This document shows positions 1 to 5,662 of a DNA stretch of 8,742 bases, piece by piece. This DNA is from Candidatus Iainarchaeum sp. (GTDB taxonomy: Archaea; Iainarchaeota; Iainarchaeia; Iainarchaeales; JAAZKV01): the NCBI GenBank assembly GCA_018691995.1, contig JABHJM010000034.1, positions 1 through 8,742 on the forward strand, read 5' to 3'. The notes beneath the pieces are model-generated. The model was not told where the DNA came from. It did no database searches and saw only the letters and a program-made list of their open reading frames with translations. The first letter of the stretch is position 1. Every line of letters begins with the position of its first letter. The position numbers were made by a program, and so were the translations under genes.

Positions 1-2
1 AG

Positions 3-386
3 GATATTGAAAGTAAAGAAATAATTGGGGTTTTAGAAAAAAGACAACCAAAATCAAGTTTGAGGGGAATGGTTGCATATAAGGAAAAAGCAGTCGGATT
101 AGTTCGTGTAATTAGGCATGATAAGTTTGATTTGGCAAATGAACTAGAAGAACTTAAAGCCGGGGAAATTCTTGTAACTGAAATGACTCGCCCACAAGTT
201 GTTCCTTATCTAAAAAAAGTGGCAGGAATAGTTACTGATGAAGGCGGGGTGCTCTGCCACGCTGCAATAATATCCAGAGAGATGAAAATTTCTTGTATTG
301 TTGGCACAAGAGATGCGACAGTGGTTTTGAAAACTGGAGATAGAGTTGAATTGGATCCAGACACAGGAATTGTTAAGATTCTTTAA
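3..386 (+). CDS. PEP-utilising enzyme mobile (phosphohistidine) domain protein, 5'-partial
   Basis: The reading frame is open from the left edge (first full codon at base 3), so the TTG at 60 and ATG at 69 are internal and the gene starts outside the window. The 127 visible residues form the swivelling phosphohistidine domain of PEP synthase, PPDK and related phosphotransferases. The signature GGVLCHAAIISRE carries the catalytic His (codon 258-260), followed by SCIVGTRDAT and the closing strand GDRVELDPDTGIVKIL. In PEP synthase a PEP-binding TIM barrel follows this domain; here the protein stops straight after it. It is therefore more like proteins with a C-terminal His domain (the rifampicin phosphotransferase layout) or a stand-alone mobile domain. 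The substrate cannot be inferred from this fragment. A hairpin terminator follows directly. Confidence 0.85.
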   Translation, partial: DIESKEIIGVLEKRQPKSSLRGMVAYKEKAVGLVRVIRHDKFDLANELEELKAGEILVTEMTRPQVVPYLKKVAGIVTDEGGVLCHAAIISREMKISCIVGTRDATVVLKTGDRVELDPDTGIVKIL

Positions 387-423
387 ATGAAATTTTTTTC
401 ATTAAAAAGCTTTTTTTAATGAA
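386..423 (+). terminator. Tandem, overlapping hairpin terminator
   Basis: Two mutually exclusive hairpins follow the stop codon. AATGAAA (386-392) pairs with TTTCATT (397-403). A longer 11-bp perfect stem pairs 398-408 (TTCATTAAAAA) with 413-423 (TTTTTAATGAA) around the loop GCTT. The T7 run at 411-417 fits archaeal T-tract termination. It separates the phosphohistidine-domain gene from the rubrerythrin gene. Confidence 0.6.
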
Positions 424-454
424 TGGTTCTATTTTGTTAAGTTAGAAATTATAT

Positions 455-461
455 TTGGAGA
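455..461 (+). promoter_or_regulatory. Shine-Dalgarno of rubrerythrin, deciding the start
   Basis: TTGGAGA contains GGAG (457-460), ten bases ahead of ATG 471. The in-frame GTG at 462 abuts this site and is too close to use it, so ATG 471 is preferred; the protein then begins MEETLKNL, as rubrerythrins usually do. Confidence 0.55.
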
Positions 462-470
462 GTGGGAAAA

Positions 471-1055
471 ATGGAAGAAACATTAAAGAATTTGCATAAA
501 GCATTTGCTGGTGAGAGCCAGGCAAGAAATCGTTATACAATGAGTGCAAAACAGGCTAAGAAGGACGGTTATGAACAATTAGCAGCTATTTTTGAAGAAA
601 CTGCAGAACATGAAAGAGAGCATGCAAAACAATTATCTAAAATGATTAATGGGTTAGTTGAAAAGATGGGAAAAGAACAAGGCCCAATTCAAATAGAAGC
701 TGAAGGTGCAGCAATGTTTGGAGATACTGCAACTAATCTAAAAAATGCGATTGCTGGAGAACACTTTGAAACTACTACAATGTATCCTGAATTTGCAAAA
801 CAAGCCCAAGTTGATGGTCTGCCTGAAATTGCTGTGAAATTAAATGCAATTGGAAAAGCAGAAGCTCATCATGAGGAAAGATATGGGAAATTGTTAAAAG
901 AAGTTGAAGCGAAAACTATGTTTAAAAAAGATGAAGAAAAAGTTTGGATTTGTAGAAAATGTGGGTATGAACACAAAGGAAATACTCCTCCTGCAAAATG
1001 TCCAGCGTGTTCTCATGAAACAGCTTATTATCAGTTAAAATGTGAAGAGTATTAA
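471..1055 (+). CDS. rbr: Rubrerythrin
   Basis: This is a cytoplasmic non-haem di-iron peroxidase that reduces hydrogen peroxide in anaerobes and microaerophiles, taking electrons through its own rubredoxin domain. The 194 residues from ATG 471 have the classic order. First comes a four-helix ferritin-like domain with AFAGESQARNRY (Glu15 ligand), ETAEHEREHAK (Glu48-x-x-His51), AIAGEHFETTTMYPEFA and KAEAHHEERY (second E-x-x-H). A C-terminal rubredoxin-like domain follows, with Cys161-x-x-Cys164 (WICRKCGYEH) and Cys177-x-x-Cys180 (CPACSH). All metal-ligand motifs are intact and the length is normal. The gene is bounded by hairpins on both sides and appears to be monocistronic. Its last residues, KCEEY and stop, are repeated exactly 63 bp further on in the same frame. 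Confidence 0.95.
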   Translation: MEETLKNLHKAFAGESQARNRYTMSAKQAKKDGYEQLAAIFEETAEHEREHAKQLSKMINGLVEKMGKEQGPIQIEAEGAAMFGDTATNLKNAIAGEHFETTTMYPEFAKQAQVDGLPEIAVKLNAIGKAEAHHEERYGKLLKEVEAKTMFKKDEEKVWICRKCGYEHKGNTPPAKCPACSHETAYYQLKCEEY

Positions 1056-1056
1056 A

Positions 1057-1074
1057 CGCCTAAAAAATTAGGCG
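1057..1074 (+). other. Perfect 7-bp hairpin just after rubrerythrin
   Basis: CGCCTAA (1057-1063) pairs with TTAGGCG (1068-1074) around an AAAA loop, two bases after the stop codon. No T-tract follows, so it may be an mRNA 3'-end stabiliser or an older terminator displaced by the adjoining duplication. Confidence 0.5.
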
Positions 1075-1106
1075 GCCATTTGGGCATCTTTGGTAGCTCA
1101 AAATGT

Positions 1107-1141
1107 GAAGAGTATTAAACTCTTCCATTCTTTCTTTTTTT
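1107..1141 (+). terminator. Hairpin plus T-rich tail downstream of rubrerythrin
   Basis: GAAGAGT (1107-1113) pairs perfectly with ACTCTTC (1119-1125) around ATTAA. A tract that is almost all T (1131-1141) follows. The left arm lies inside the second copy of the 21-bp repeat. Confidence 0.5.
1113..1119 (+). promoter_or_regulatory. Candidate TATA box for the HAD gene
   Basis: TATTAAA is centred about 26 bases ahead of ATG 1142, the spacing expected for a leaderless archaeal transcript; no Shine-Dalgarno precedes that ATG. It lies within the duplicated rubrerythrin tail and inside the loop of the terminator-like hairpin. Both roles cannot be proven from sequence. Confidence 0.3.
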
Positions 1142-1216
1142 ATGATCAATACAATCATATTTGACTTTTCAGGGTACTTAGTGACGATATGCTTTCTACT
1201 TATACTGTTGCAATGA
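1142..1216 (+). pseudogene. Out-of-frame N-terminal piece of the HAD hydrolase (motif I)
   Basis: From ATG 1142 the frame reads MINTIIFDFSGYLV, the typical HAD motif I strand with its nucleophilic Asp. It then runs into unrelated residues (TICFLLILLQ) and a TGA at 1214-1216. The continuation expected of the family is in the next frame: SDDMLSTYTVAMKIFAIRG, from about 1180. Adding one base after 1183 (for example G, giving GTG-GAC-GAT) would restore LVDDMLSTYTVAMKIF and join the pieces into one frame, 1142-1764. No slippery sequence is visible at the junction, so a one-base deletion or a sequencing error is more likely than programmed frameshifting. Confidence 0.7.
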
Positions 1217-1764
1217 AGATATTTGCCATTAGGGGTATTGAAAAGAGGTCAATTGAAGAATTTAAAGAAATTTATGAGCTTCCATGGATTAATATTTATA
1301 AAAAACTTGGCGTTGATATTGAGATGGATGAAGAATATGCTCTTTGGAGAAAATTATCTCCAAAATATGAAAAATTAGTAGTTCCCATTGCAGGTGCAAA
1401 AGAAACACTCAAAAAATTAAAAGAGATGGGTGTGAAAACAATAATTTTAAGTTCAAGAGATGCTAGTCTTGTTTTAACTGAAGTAAAAAATCATGGTTTT
1501 GCTGATTTAATTGATAGTGTTGTGGCTGGTGTTCATGACAAAAAAGAAGTAATTCATGAATTATTAGTTAGCCATGAAATTGAGAAAGAAAATGCTTTAT
1601 ATGTTGGAGATATGCCGCATGATATTGACACTGCAAAGCATGCTGGAATAAAAAGCGTGGCTGTATTAAGTGGGTTTGGAAAAAAAGAAGAGCTAAAAGT
1701 AGAAAAACCAGATTTTATGATTGAAGATATTTCAGAATTAATCAAGCTTGTTAAACAAAACTAA
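1189..1764 (+). CDS. HAD-superfamily hydrolase, body lacking motif I in frame
   Basis: The 191-residue frame contains the helical cap region and HAD motifs II to IV. Motif II is in KTIILSSRDA. A motif III lysine is plausibly in GVHDKKEVIHELL. Motif IV is YVGDMPHDIDTAKHAGIKSVAV, with the metal-binding Asp pair. These belong to a haloacid-dehalogenase-type phosphatase of the phosphoglycolate phosphatase/Gph kind; the substrate cannot be told. The ATG at 1189 is unlikely to be the true start. Motif I is encoded just upstream in another frame (from 1142), so as the sequence stands the protein would lack its nucleophile and be inactive. The reconstructed motif is FDFSG, with Ser where most HAD phosphatases have the general-acid Asp. 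It may be a recent pseudogene or a sequence error. Confidence 0.8.
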   Translation: MLSTYTVAMKIFAIRGIEKRSIEEFKEIYELPWINIYKKLGVDIEMDEEYALWRKLSPKYEKLVVPIAGAKETLKKLKEMGVKTIILSSRDASLVLTEVKNHGFADLIDSVVAGVHDKKEVIHELLVSHEIEKENALYVGDMPHDIDTAKHAGIKSVAVLSGFGKKEELKVEKPDFMIEDISELIKLVKQN

Positions 1765-1951
1765 ACAATAATTATACATAACATTTTTTGCTCTTTTTAG
1801 TGCTTATTTTGTTTTGTTTGTGTTGTATTTGGCTGAATTTTGATGATTTTCGTTAAAAATAGCTCATTTTTGTCCAAAATGGGGGGTTTTTGAGTATACA
1901 TAACACTTTTTAATAAAATAAAGTTATTTTGGGCGTTATTTTTATAATAAA

Positions 1952-2083
1952 ATGAATATTTGTACTTTAACTTTATATAAAGCTTTTTTAACATTTTTAA
2001 TATTTTTTGTAGAAGCGTTATTGTTGCTTTTGTTTGTAATTCTAACCATTTTGCTCCTCATTCCTAAAAAAAGCGAATTTTAA
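1952..2083 (+). CDS. Possible 43-residue single-pass membrane peptide
   Basis: ATG 1952 to TAA 2081-2083 encodes 43 residues. A hydrophobic segment covers roughly residues 11-38 (core FLIFFVEALLLLLFVILT, with one Glu), followed by a short basic end, PKKSEF. It would be a one-helix membrane peptide of unknown function. Support: it starts about 50 bases after the TATACATAA at 1895 and about 40 after a TTTTTAATAAAATA stretch, and it ends beside a weak hairpin (AAAGC/GCTTT). Against: no Shine-Dalgarno is visible, and T-rich DNA gives hydrophobic translations by chance. I do not recognise the sequence. Confidence 0.25.
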   Translation: MNICTLTLYKAFLTFLIFFVEALLLLLFVILTILLLIPKKSEF

Positions 2084-2114
2084 GCTTTATTTAGTAGTAT
2101 ACATAATTTGAAAA

Positions 2115-2140
2115 AAGCCTAGTTTGGGCTTCTTTTATGT
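2115..2140 (+). terminator. Weak hairpin with T-rich tail upstream of ftsZ
   Basis: AAGCC (2115-2119) pairs with GGCTT (2127-2131), followed by CTTTTATGT. It lies between the third and fourth TATACATAA copies and could end any transcript started further upstream, insulating ftsZ. Confidence 0.3.
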
Positions 2141-2198
2141 TTTAAAGTGTTAAAAGGTGTATACATAATCAGAAAGCTATAATAAGGAGTTAAGTAGG

Positions 2199-2206
2199 TA
2201 TATATA
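2199..2206 (+). promoter_or_regulatory. ftsZ TATA box
   Basis: TATATATA is the strongest TATA-like element ahead of ftsZ, preceded by the purine-rich AAGTAGG. The usual spacing puts the transcription start near 2228-2232, giving a leader of about 40 nt that contains the hairpin and Shine-Dalgarno. Confidence 0.55.
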
Positions 2207-2237
2207 CAATTTGAAAGTTCAATAAAGATTGATATTG

Positions 2238-2264
2238 TGCCTGGTGAGACCTGGCAGGGGTGAT
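2238..2264 (+). promoter_or_regulatory. ftsZ: ftsZ leader hairpin and extended Shine-Dalgarno
   Basis: TGCC-T-GG (2238-2244) pairs with CC-T-GGCA (2250-2256) around TGAGA. This gives six mostly G-C pairs with one T-T mismatch, in an otherwise very AT-rich stretch. It touches AGGGGTGAT (2256-2264), which matches eight of nine bases of the ideal 16S-complementary AGGAGGTGAT end (one G for A). The Shine-Dalgarno sits four bases before ATG 2269 and overlaps the in-frame GTG at 2260, favouring the ATG. The hairpin next to the ribosome site could modulate ftsZ translation. Confidence 0.5.
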
Positions 2265-2268
2265 TATT

Positions 2269-3351
2269 ATGAAATCAATTGTTGAAGAAGCAGTAACAAA
2301 GACTTCAAAGCCATCGACAGACGATAGACTTGAAGAATTTGGAACACCAAAAATCATGGTTGTTGGAGCTGGTGGAGCAGGATGTAATGCTGTAAACCGA
2401 TTAGCTGCAATGGGAATTGTTGGAGCGCAACTTGTAGCAGTAAATACTGACAAGCAACACTTAGCAATCGTAAATGATGAAATAACAAAAGTACTAATTG
2501 GAAAAAGTGTAACAAGAGGACTTGGAGCTGGAGGATATCCTGAAGTTGGGGCAAAAGCAGCTGAAGTTTCACGAAATGCACTAGAAGAAATCTTAAGCGG
2601 AGTAGATATGTTATTCCTTTCAGCTGGAATGGGTGGAGGAACTGGAACAGGTTCAGCTCCAATTGTTGCTGAAATAGCAAGAGAACAAGGTGCAATAGTA
2701 ATTGCAATGGTTACATACCCTTTTGCTCTTGAAAAAGCAAGATTATCAAAAGCAGAAGACGGAATTGATGCTTTACAAAAAGTAACTGACACTGTTGTTG
2801 TAATTGACAATAATCGTTTAGTAGAACTCGTTCCAAATTTACCAATCCAAGATGCATTCAAAGTTGCAGATGAAGTAATTGCAAGAACTGTAAGAGGAAT
2901 TACAGAAACAATCACACAACCATCTCTAATTAACTTAGATTATGCAGACGTAAGAAGTATTATGTCAAACCAAGGTTTGAGCGTAATTGCAGTTGGAGAA
3001 AGTAAATCAGTTGATAAGGTAAACGAAGTAGTTGAAGACACTTTGAAAAATGCACTACTAGATATTGATATTGGTGGAGCAACAGGTTGTCTAATTCACA
3101 TTACTGGTGGACCTGACTTAACTCTTGGAGAAGCAAATGCAGTTGGAGAACAATTAACAGACAGAATTGATCCAAAAGCAACTGTTATCTGGGGATCACG
3201 TGTTGACCCAACTTTCGAAAACAAAATGGAAGTAATTTGTATCTTCACTGGAGTAAACTCTCCATATATTAGAAGCCCTGTTGGAAAAGCAGCTGGTGGA
3301 AGTGGAGAAGTTAGACGAGATAGAGAATTAGATCTTGATTTCGTAAATTAA
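2269..3351 (+). CDS. ftsZ: Cell division GTPase FtsZ (archaeal FtsZ1-like)
   Basis: This is a tubulin-superfamily GTPase that polymerises into the division ring at mid-cell. The 360 residues from ATG 2269 contain the nucleotide-binding loop VVGAGGAGCNAVNRL (from about residue 31), the tubulin signature GGGTGTG (122-128), the IDNNRL segment, and the T7 loop NLDYADV with Asn222, Asp224 and Asp227, which completes the GTPase site of the neighbouring subunit. The core is full length. The stretch PNLPIQDAF through ITQPSLINLDYAD is of the FtsZ1 type as I know it from haloarchaea. After the core comes a short Gly/Arg-rich linker (GKAAGGSGEVRRD) and an acidic-hydrophobic end, ELDLDFVN, a plausible docking peptide for a membrane anchor such as SepF (inference). 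The gene stands alone, with its own promoter, leader and terminator. Confidence 0.97.
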   Translation: MKSIVEEAVTKTSKPSTDDRLEEFGTPKIMVVGAGGAGCNAVNRLAAMGIVGAQLVAVNTDKQHLAIVNDEITKVLIGKSVTRGLGAGGYPEVGAKAAEVSRNALEEILSGVDMLFLSAGMGGGTGTGSAPIVAEIAREQGAIVIAMVTYPFALEKARLSKAEDGIDALQKVTDTVVVIDNNRLVELVPNLPIQDAFKVADEVIARTVRGITETITQPSLINLDYADVRSIMSNQGLSVIAVGESKSVDKVNEVVEDTLKNALLDIDIGGATGCLIHITGGPDLTLGEANAVGEQLTDRIDPKATVIWGSRVDPTFENKMEVICIFTGVNSPYIRSPVGKAAGGSGEVRRDRELDLDFVN

Positions 3352-3364
3352 AAACATAATATTT

Positions 3365-3402
3365 AGTTTGAGGGCTTTTGCCCCTCAACTATCCCTTTTT
3401 TT
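3365..3402 (+). terminator. ftsZ terminator
   Basis: TGAGGG (3369-3374) pairs with CCCTCA (3382-3387), extended by AGT/ACT across a one-base bulge. The loop is about seven bases, and T7 follows at 3396-3402. It is the clearest intrinsic-terminator-like structure in the window. Confidence 0.7.
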
Positions 3403-3421
3403 ACCAAACAAAAAGCAACTA

Positions 3422-3430
3422 TTTTTAATA
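3422..3430 (+). promoter_or_regulatory. TATA box of the M50 protease gene
   Basis: TTTTTAATA is centred 25 bases before ATG 3451, after an A-rich stretch. There is no Shine-Dalgarno before the ATG, so a leaderless transcript is expected. Confidence 0.45.
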
Positions 3431-3450
3431 ACCTACAGCTTTCTTTTGTC

Positions 3451-4986
3451 ATGACAAGGATAAAAAAGCCAAAAGAAGTGAAAAGAGAATTACATCCTTG
3501 GAAAGCACTTATTGTTGCACTTGCTTTTTTGTTCTGGGCAATATTTGAATTACAAACACAAGGGGAAACTCTTTGGTATTGGTTTATGTTAGTTGTTGGT
3601 GGAATAATAATCTTGCCAAACGTTTTTTGGATCTGGAGTAAACTTGGAACTCCCTTTGGACCACCCTACTTTTTTTCAATGCTTAAAACAAAACATTTTG
3701 TAAATTTTATTGACAATCTTGGAAAAAAAGCAAAAACTCTTGAAAAAATTTCAATCGGAGGACTATTTTTAGGATTTGGATTAGCAGGAATAGATTATTG
3801 GACTGCAAGAGAAAAAGGTGGAATAAAAAGAATTATAATTTTGATAATTGGTGCAATTGGTTTAGGGCTTATTTTTTGGTATTTGCTTGGAATATTATTT
3901 TCAGTACCAGCACTTGCACCCCTTTTTTGGATTAGTTTAATTGCATTTGTACTTTTAGGATTTGGAGGATTAACAATTGCTATTCTTTTAGGTTATGGTG
4001 CCTTGGCAGTGGTAGCATTTTTTAGTGCAGAACAAATTTGTCCTTCTATTGCACCAGTAATTCCAGGAGTTCCAATTCCAGGAATGGGAATAACTATTCC
4101 ATTAATTGCATGGGTTTCACTCGGATTAATAATGATCATTCACGAGCTTTCTCACGGAGTAATGCTTGCAAAATATAAAGAAAAATTAAAATCTGTTGGA
4201 ATTATTTTAATAGGAATTGTTCCAATGGGGGCATTTGTTGAACAAAAAGATGAATCGTTTATGAAAAAACCAGAACGAAAACAAATACTTGTATTAAGTG
4301 CTGGGCCAAGTTCAAATTTATTAACAATTCCAATTGCACTTGGATTATTTGCTTTATTGATGTTTAGTGTTGGGCCAATTCAAGAAGCATTTGCTGATGA
4401 CGCTGCATTAATGTATGATGGAGTACAAGTTTCACAGGTACAAGATGAAATTTCTTTTTGTGGAATAACAAAAGAAGCACCAGCAAAAGGACAATTATTT
4501 GAAGGGGATAAAATAATTCTGCTTAATGGAGTTGATATCAATAGTATTGGTTCCCTAAACAAAGTTTTTACGGATACTAGCGATTACAATTTTGTTGTAT
4601 TAAGAAATGGAACACAAGTTGATGTAAATATTGAACCTGTTTTCTTTGAAGGACTTAATTTGAAAAGAATCGGAGTTGGATTCACTCCAATTGAAACAGG
4701 GTACGTTCCCCCAGTTGAAATGATTTGGACATCAATGATTGTTAATGCACTAGCAAACATTTTGTTCTATTTAGCATTCTTAAGTTTTGCAGTTGGAATG
4801 TTTAATTTCATGCCTTCTGATCCACTAGATGGTGGAAGGATTGCAAAGTTTGTATTACTCCCATATATTGGGTTTATGGGCTTTAATAGAGAAGATGGGC
4901 AAAAGTTTATTGGAAGATTATTTGCTTGGTTATTTTTAATTTCTCTGCTATTAAATGTTCTTCCATATCTAACAATGCTATTTTAG
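3451..4986 (+). CDS. Site-2-protease-like M50 membrane metalloprotease with PDZ domain
   Basis: This is an intramembrane zinc protease (RseP/S2P family) that cleaves membrane-anchored substrates; the substrate here is unknown. The 511-residue protein has many hydrophobic segments: about 17-34, 41-62, a dense block from 122 to 192, 206-233, 276-305, 424-450 and the C-terminus. The zinc site is IIHELSHGVMLAK, with His231-Glu232-x-x-His235. The third ligand is Asp460 in the family motif FNFMPSDPLDGGR. The segment AEQICPSIAPVIPGVPIPGMG just ahead of the active helix resembles archaeal S2P homologues. A PDZ domain lies between the two halves of the active site (about residues 320-405; AKGQLFEGDKIILLNGVDI). 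All catalytic residues are present. It begins 100 bp after ftsZ but behind a terminator, so it is probably transcribed independently. Confidence 0.9.
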   Translation: MTRIKKPKEVKRELHPWKALIVALAFLFWAIFELQTQGETLWYWFMLVVGGIIILPNVFWIWSKLGTPFGPPYFFSMLKTKHFVNFIDNLGKKAKTLEKISIGGLFLGFGLAGIDYWTAREKGGIKRIIILIIGAIGLGLIFWYLLGILFSVPALAPLFWISLIAFVLLGFGGLTIAILLGYGALAVVAFFSAEQICPSIAPVIPGVPIPGMGITIPLIAWVSLGLIMIIHELSHGVMLAKYKEKLKSVGIILIGIVPMGAFVEQKDESFMKKPERKQILVLSAGPSSNLLTIPIALGLFALLMFSVGPIQEAFADDAALMYDGVQVSQVQDEISFCGITKEAPAKGQLFEGDKIILLNGVDINSIGSLNKVFTDTSDYNFVVLRNGTQVDVNIEPVFFEGLNLKRIGVGFTPIETGYVPPVEMIWTSMIVNALANILFYLAFLSFAVGMFNFMPSDPLDGGRIAKFVLLPYIGFMGFNREDGQKFIGRLFAWLFLISLLLNVLPYLTMLF

Positions 4987-4993
4987 AATTTTT

Positions 4994-5008
4994 GAGAAGA
5001 TTTAAATA
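4994..5008 (+). promoter_or_regulatory. BRE/TATA promoter of the zinc-ribbon membrane gene
   Basis: Purine-rich GAGAAGA (4994-5000) is followed by TTTAAATA (5001-5008), centred 25 bases before ATG 5030. This is textbook archaeal leaderless-promoter geometry. Confidence 0.65.
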
Positions 5009-5029
5009 CTAGTTTTCTATTATTTTATT

Positions 5030-5617
5030 ATGGTAAAAAAAGCTACTAAAAAGAAAACAGAAAAATATGTTGAACTTTGTCCAATTTGTGGAAATCGAGA
5101 ATTTTCTTTTTTTAGTGGTGATAAAGTAACAAATATTGCTGGAAGAGAACTTTATGAATGCCATAGGTGTGCAAATATTTTTTCATTTCCAATAGAACTG
5201 CCAGAGAGTAAAGCAAAAAAAGTAAAGCTAGTTCCATTAACAGAAAAAGTAAAAGATAGTACTCCAGATTCTGCTTACATTACTCTTGGAAGATTTGAAG
5301 TTGGAATTTATTGGAAAATTCTTGGAATTGCCATGGCACTAATTGGATTAGCATTTATGTATGTTTCAACATTTGCTTTTCTTTGTTATCACGAACTTGG
5401 TGAAATAGTTTGTGTTGCAAATAATAATCCTATGATTCTTGTGCTTATTGGAGTCGCAAATTTGTTTGCTGGATTTTATTTATTATTTGAATCATTTGTT
5501 GTATTTAGAACAAAACATCAATTATCAAGAACCCTAAAAATATTGCTTGTTTTGGGACTCTTATTAGTGATTTATTTGGTTGGATATCCATTCATTTTCT
5601 TTCTTCCATTGCCTTAA
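5030..5617 (+). CDS. Zinc-ribbon protein with three transmembrane helices, function unknown
   Basis: I do not recognise a named family. The 195 residues begin with a basic stretch (MVKKATKKKTEK). A zinc ribbon follows, with Cys17-x-x-Cys20 (CPICG) and Cys44-x-x-Cys47 (CHRCA). After a Lys-rich linker come three hydrophobic helices at about 93-118 (WKILGIAMALIGLAFMYVST), 128-155 (MILVLIGVANLFAGFYLLF) and 164-193 (LKILLVLGLLLVIYLVGYPF). The cytoplasmic zinc ribbon on a small membrane bundle suggests an adaptor or regulator rather than an enzyme. It starts 43 bases after the M50 gene but has a good promoter of its own. A possible partnership with the protease is only positional. Confidence 0.8.
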   Translation: MVKKATKKKTEKYVELCPICGNREFSFFSGDKVTNIAGRELYECHRCANIFSFPIELPESKAKKVKLVPLTEKVKDSTPDSAYITLGRFEVGIYWKILGIAMALIGLAFMYVSTFAFLCYHELGEIVCVANNNPMILVLIGVANLFAGFYLLFESFVVFRTKHQLSRTLKILLVLGLLLVIYLVGYPFIFFLPLP

Positions 5618-5662
5618 TTAATTCAAATTAAGTCGAAACGGATAAATACAAAGTAAAAATAT

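Larger units (their letters stand above)
1037..1120 (+). repeat. 21-bp perfect direct repeat copying the rubrerythrin 3' end
   Basis: Bases 1037-1057 and 1100-1120 are identical: the codons for Lys-Cys-Glu-Glu-Tyr plus stop, with flanking bases. They are offset by 63 bp, a multiple of three. The frame between the two stops is open, so reading through the first TAA would add 20 residues ending again in KCEEY. The second copy also contributes to a hairpin and a TATA-like element. Confidence 0.9.
1773..2209 (+). repeat. Dispersed TATACATAA motif, four exact copies and one variant
   Basis: Exact copies are at 1773-1781, 1895-1903, 2098-2106 and 2160-2168, all in the same orientation. A related element, GTATATATACAATTTGAAAG, lies at 2198-2217. 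Copies 2 to 4 contain the palindrome GTATAC, and copy 4 contains TGTATACA. Copies 1 and 2 are followed by CA and a T-run; copies 3 to 5 are followed by a related tail (ATTTGAAA, ATCAGAAA, ATTTGAAA). They may be binding sites of a regulator of ftsZ, or several TATA boxes. I saw no copy elsewhere in the window. Confidence 0.65.
1765..2259. other. Long AT-rich intergenic region ahead of ftsZ
   Basis: No well-supported protein gene lies here. It holds the TATACATAA repeat series, a possible 43-codon membrane peptide gene (1952-2083), a weak AAAGC/GCTTT hairpin at that gene's stop (2070-2088), a hairpin with T-rich tail near 2115-2140, and the ftsZ TATA box. Bases 1798-1860 are strikingly T/G-rich on the plus strand. 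Confidence 0.7.

Noticed and set aside
462..470. GTG at 462 as the rubrerythrin start
   Set aside because: It overlaps the end of the Shine-Dalgarno region; ATG 471 has correct spacing and gives the standard N-terminus.
506..523. CTGG..CCAG hairpin in rubrerythrin sharing CTGGTGAGA with the ftsZ leader
   Set aside because: It lies in the conserved codons for AGESQAR, so coding constraint explains it.
1833..1846. CTGA followed by TGATGA, resembling D' and C' boxes of a C/D guide RNA
   Set aside because: No flanking C box upstream or D box downstream at proper distance, so a C/D RNA is not supported.
1797..1994. 65-codon minus-strand frame in the ftsZ upstream region
   Set aside because: Its Lys/Asn/Gln-rich translation is what the complement of T-rich DNA gives; no ribosome site, motif or promoter supports it.
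1773..2217. TATACATAA series as a CRISPR array
   Set aside because: The repeats are only 9 bp, irregularly spaced, with no spacer-like uniformity and no cas genes nearby.
2260..2262. GTG at 2260 as the ftsZ start
   Set aside because: It lies within the AGGGGTGAT ribosome site; ATG 2269 is correctly placed for it.
2190..2915. Long open frame on the minus strand opposite the start of ftsZ
   Set aside because: It is a Ser/Thr/Ala/Pro-rich shadow of the ftsZ codons with no recognisable domain; ftsZ is certain on the other strand.
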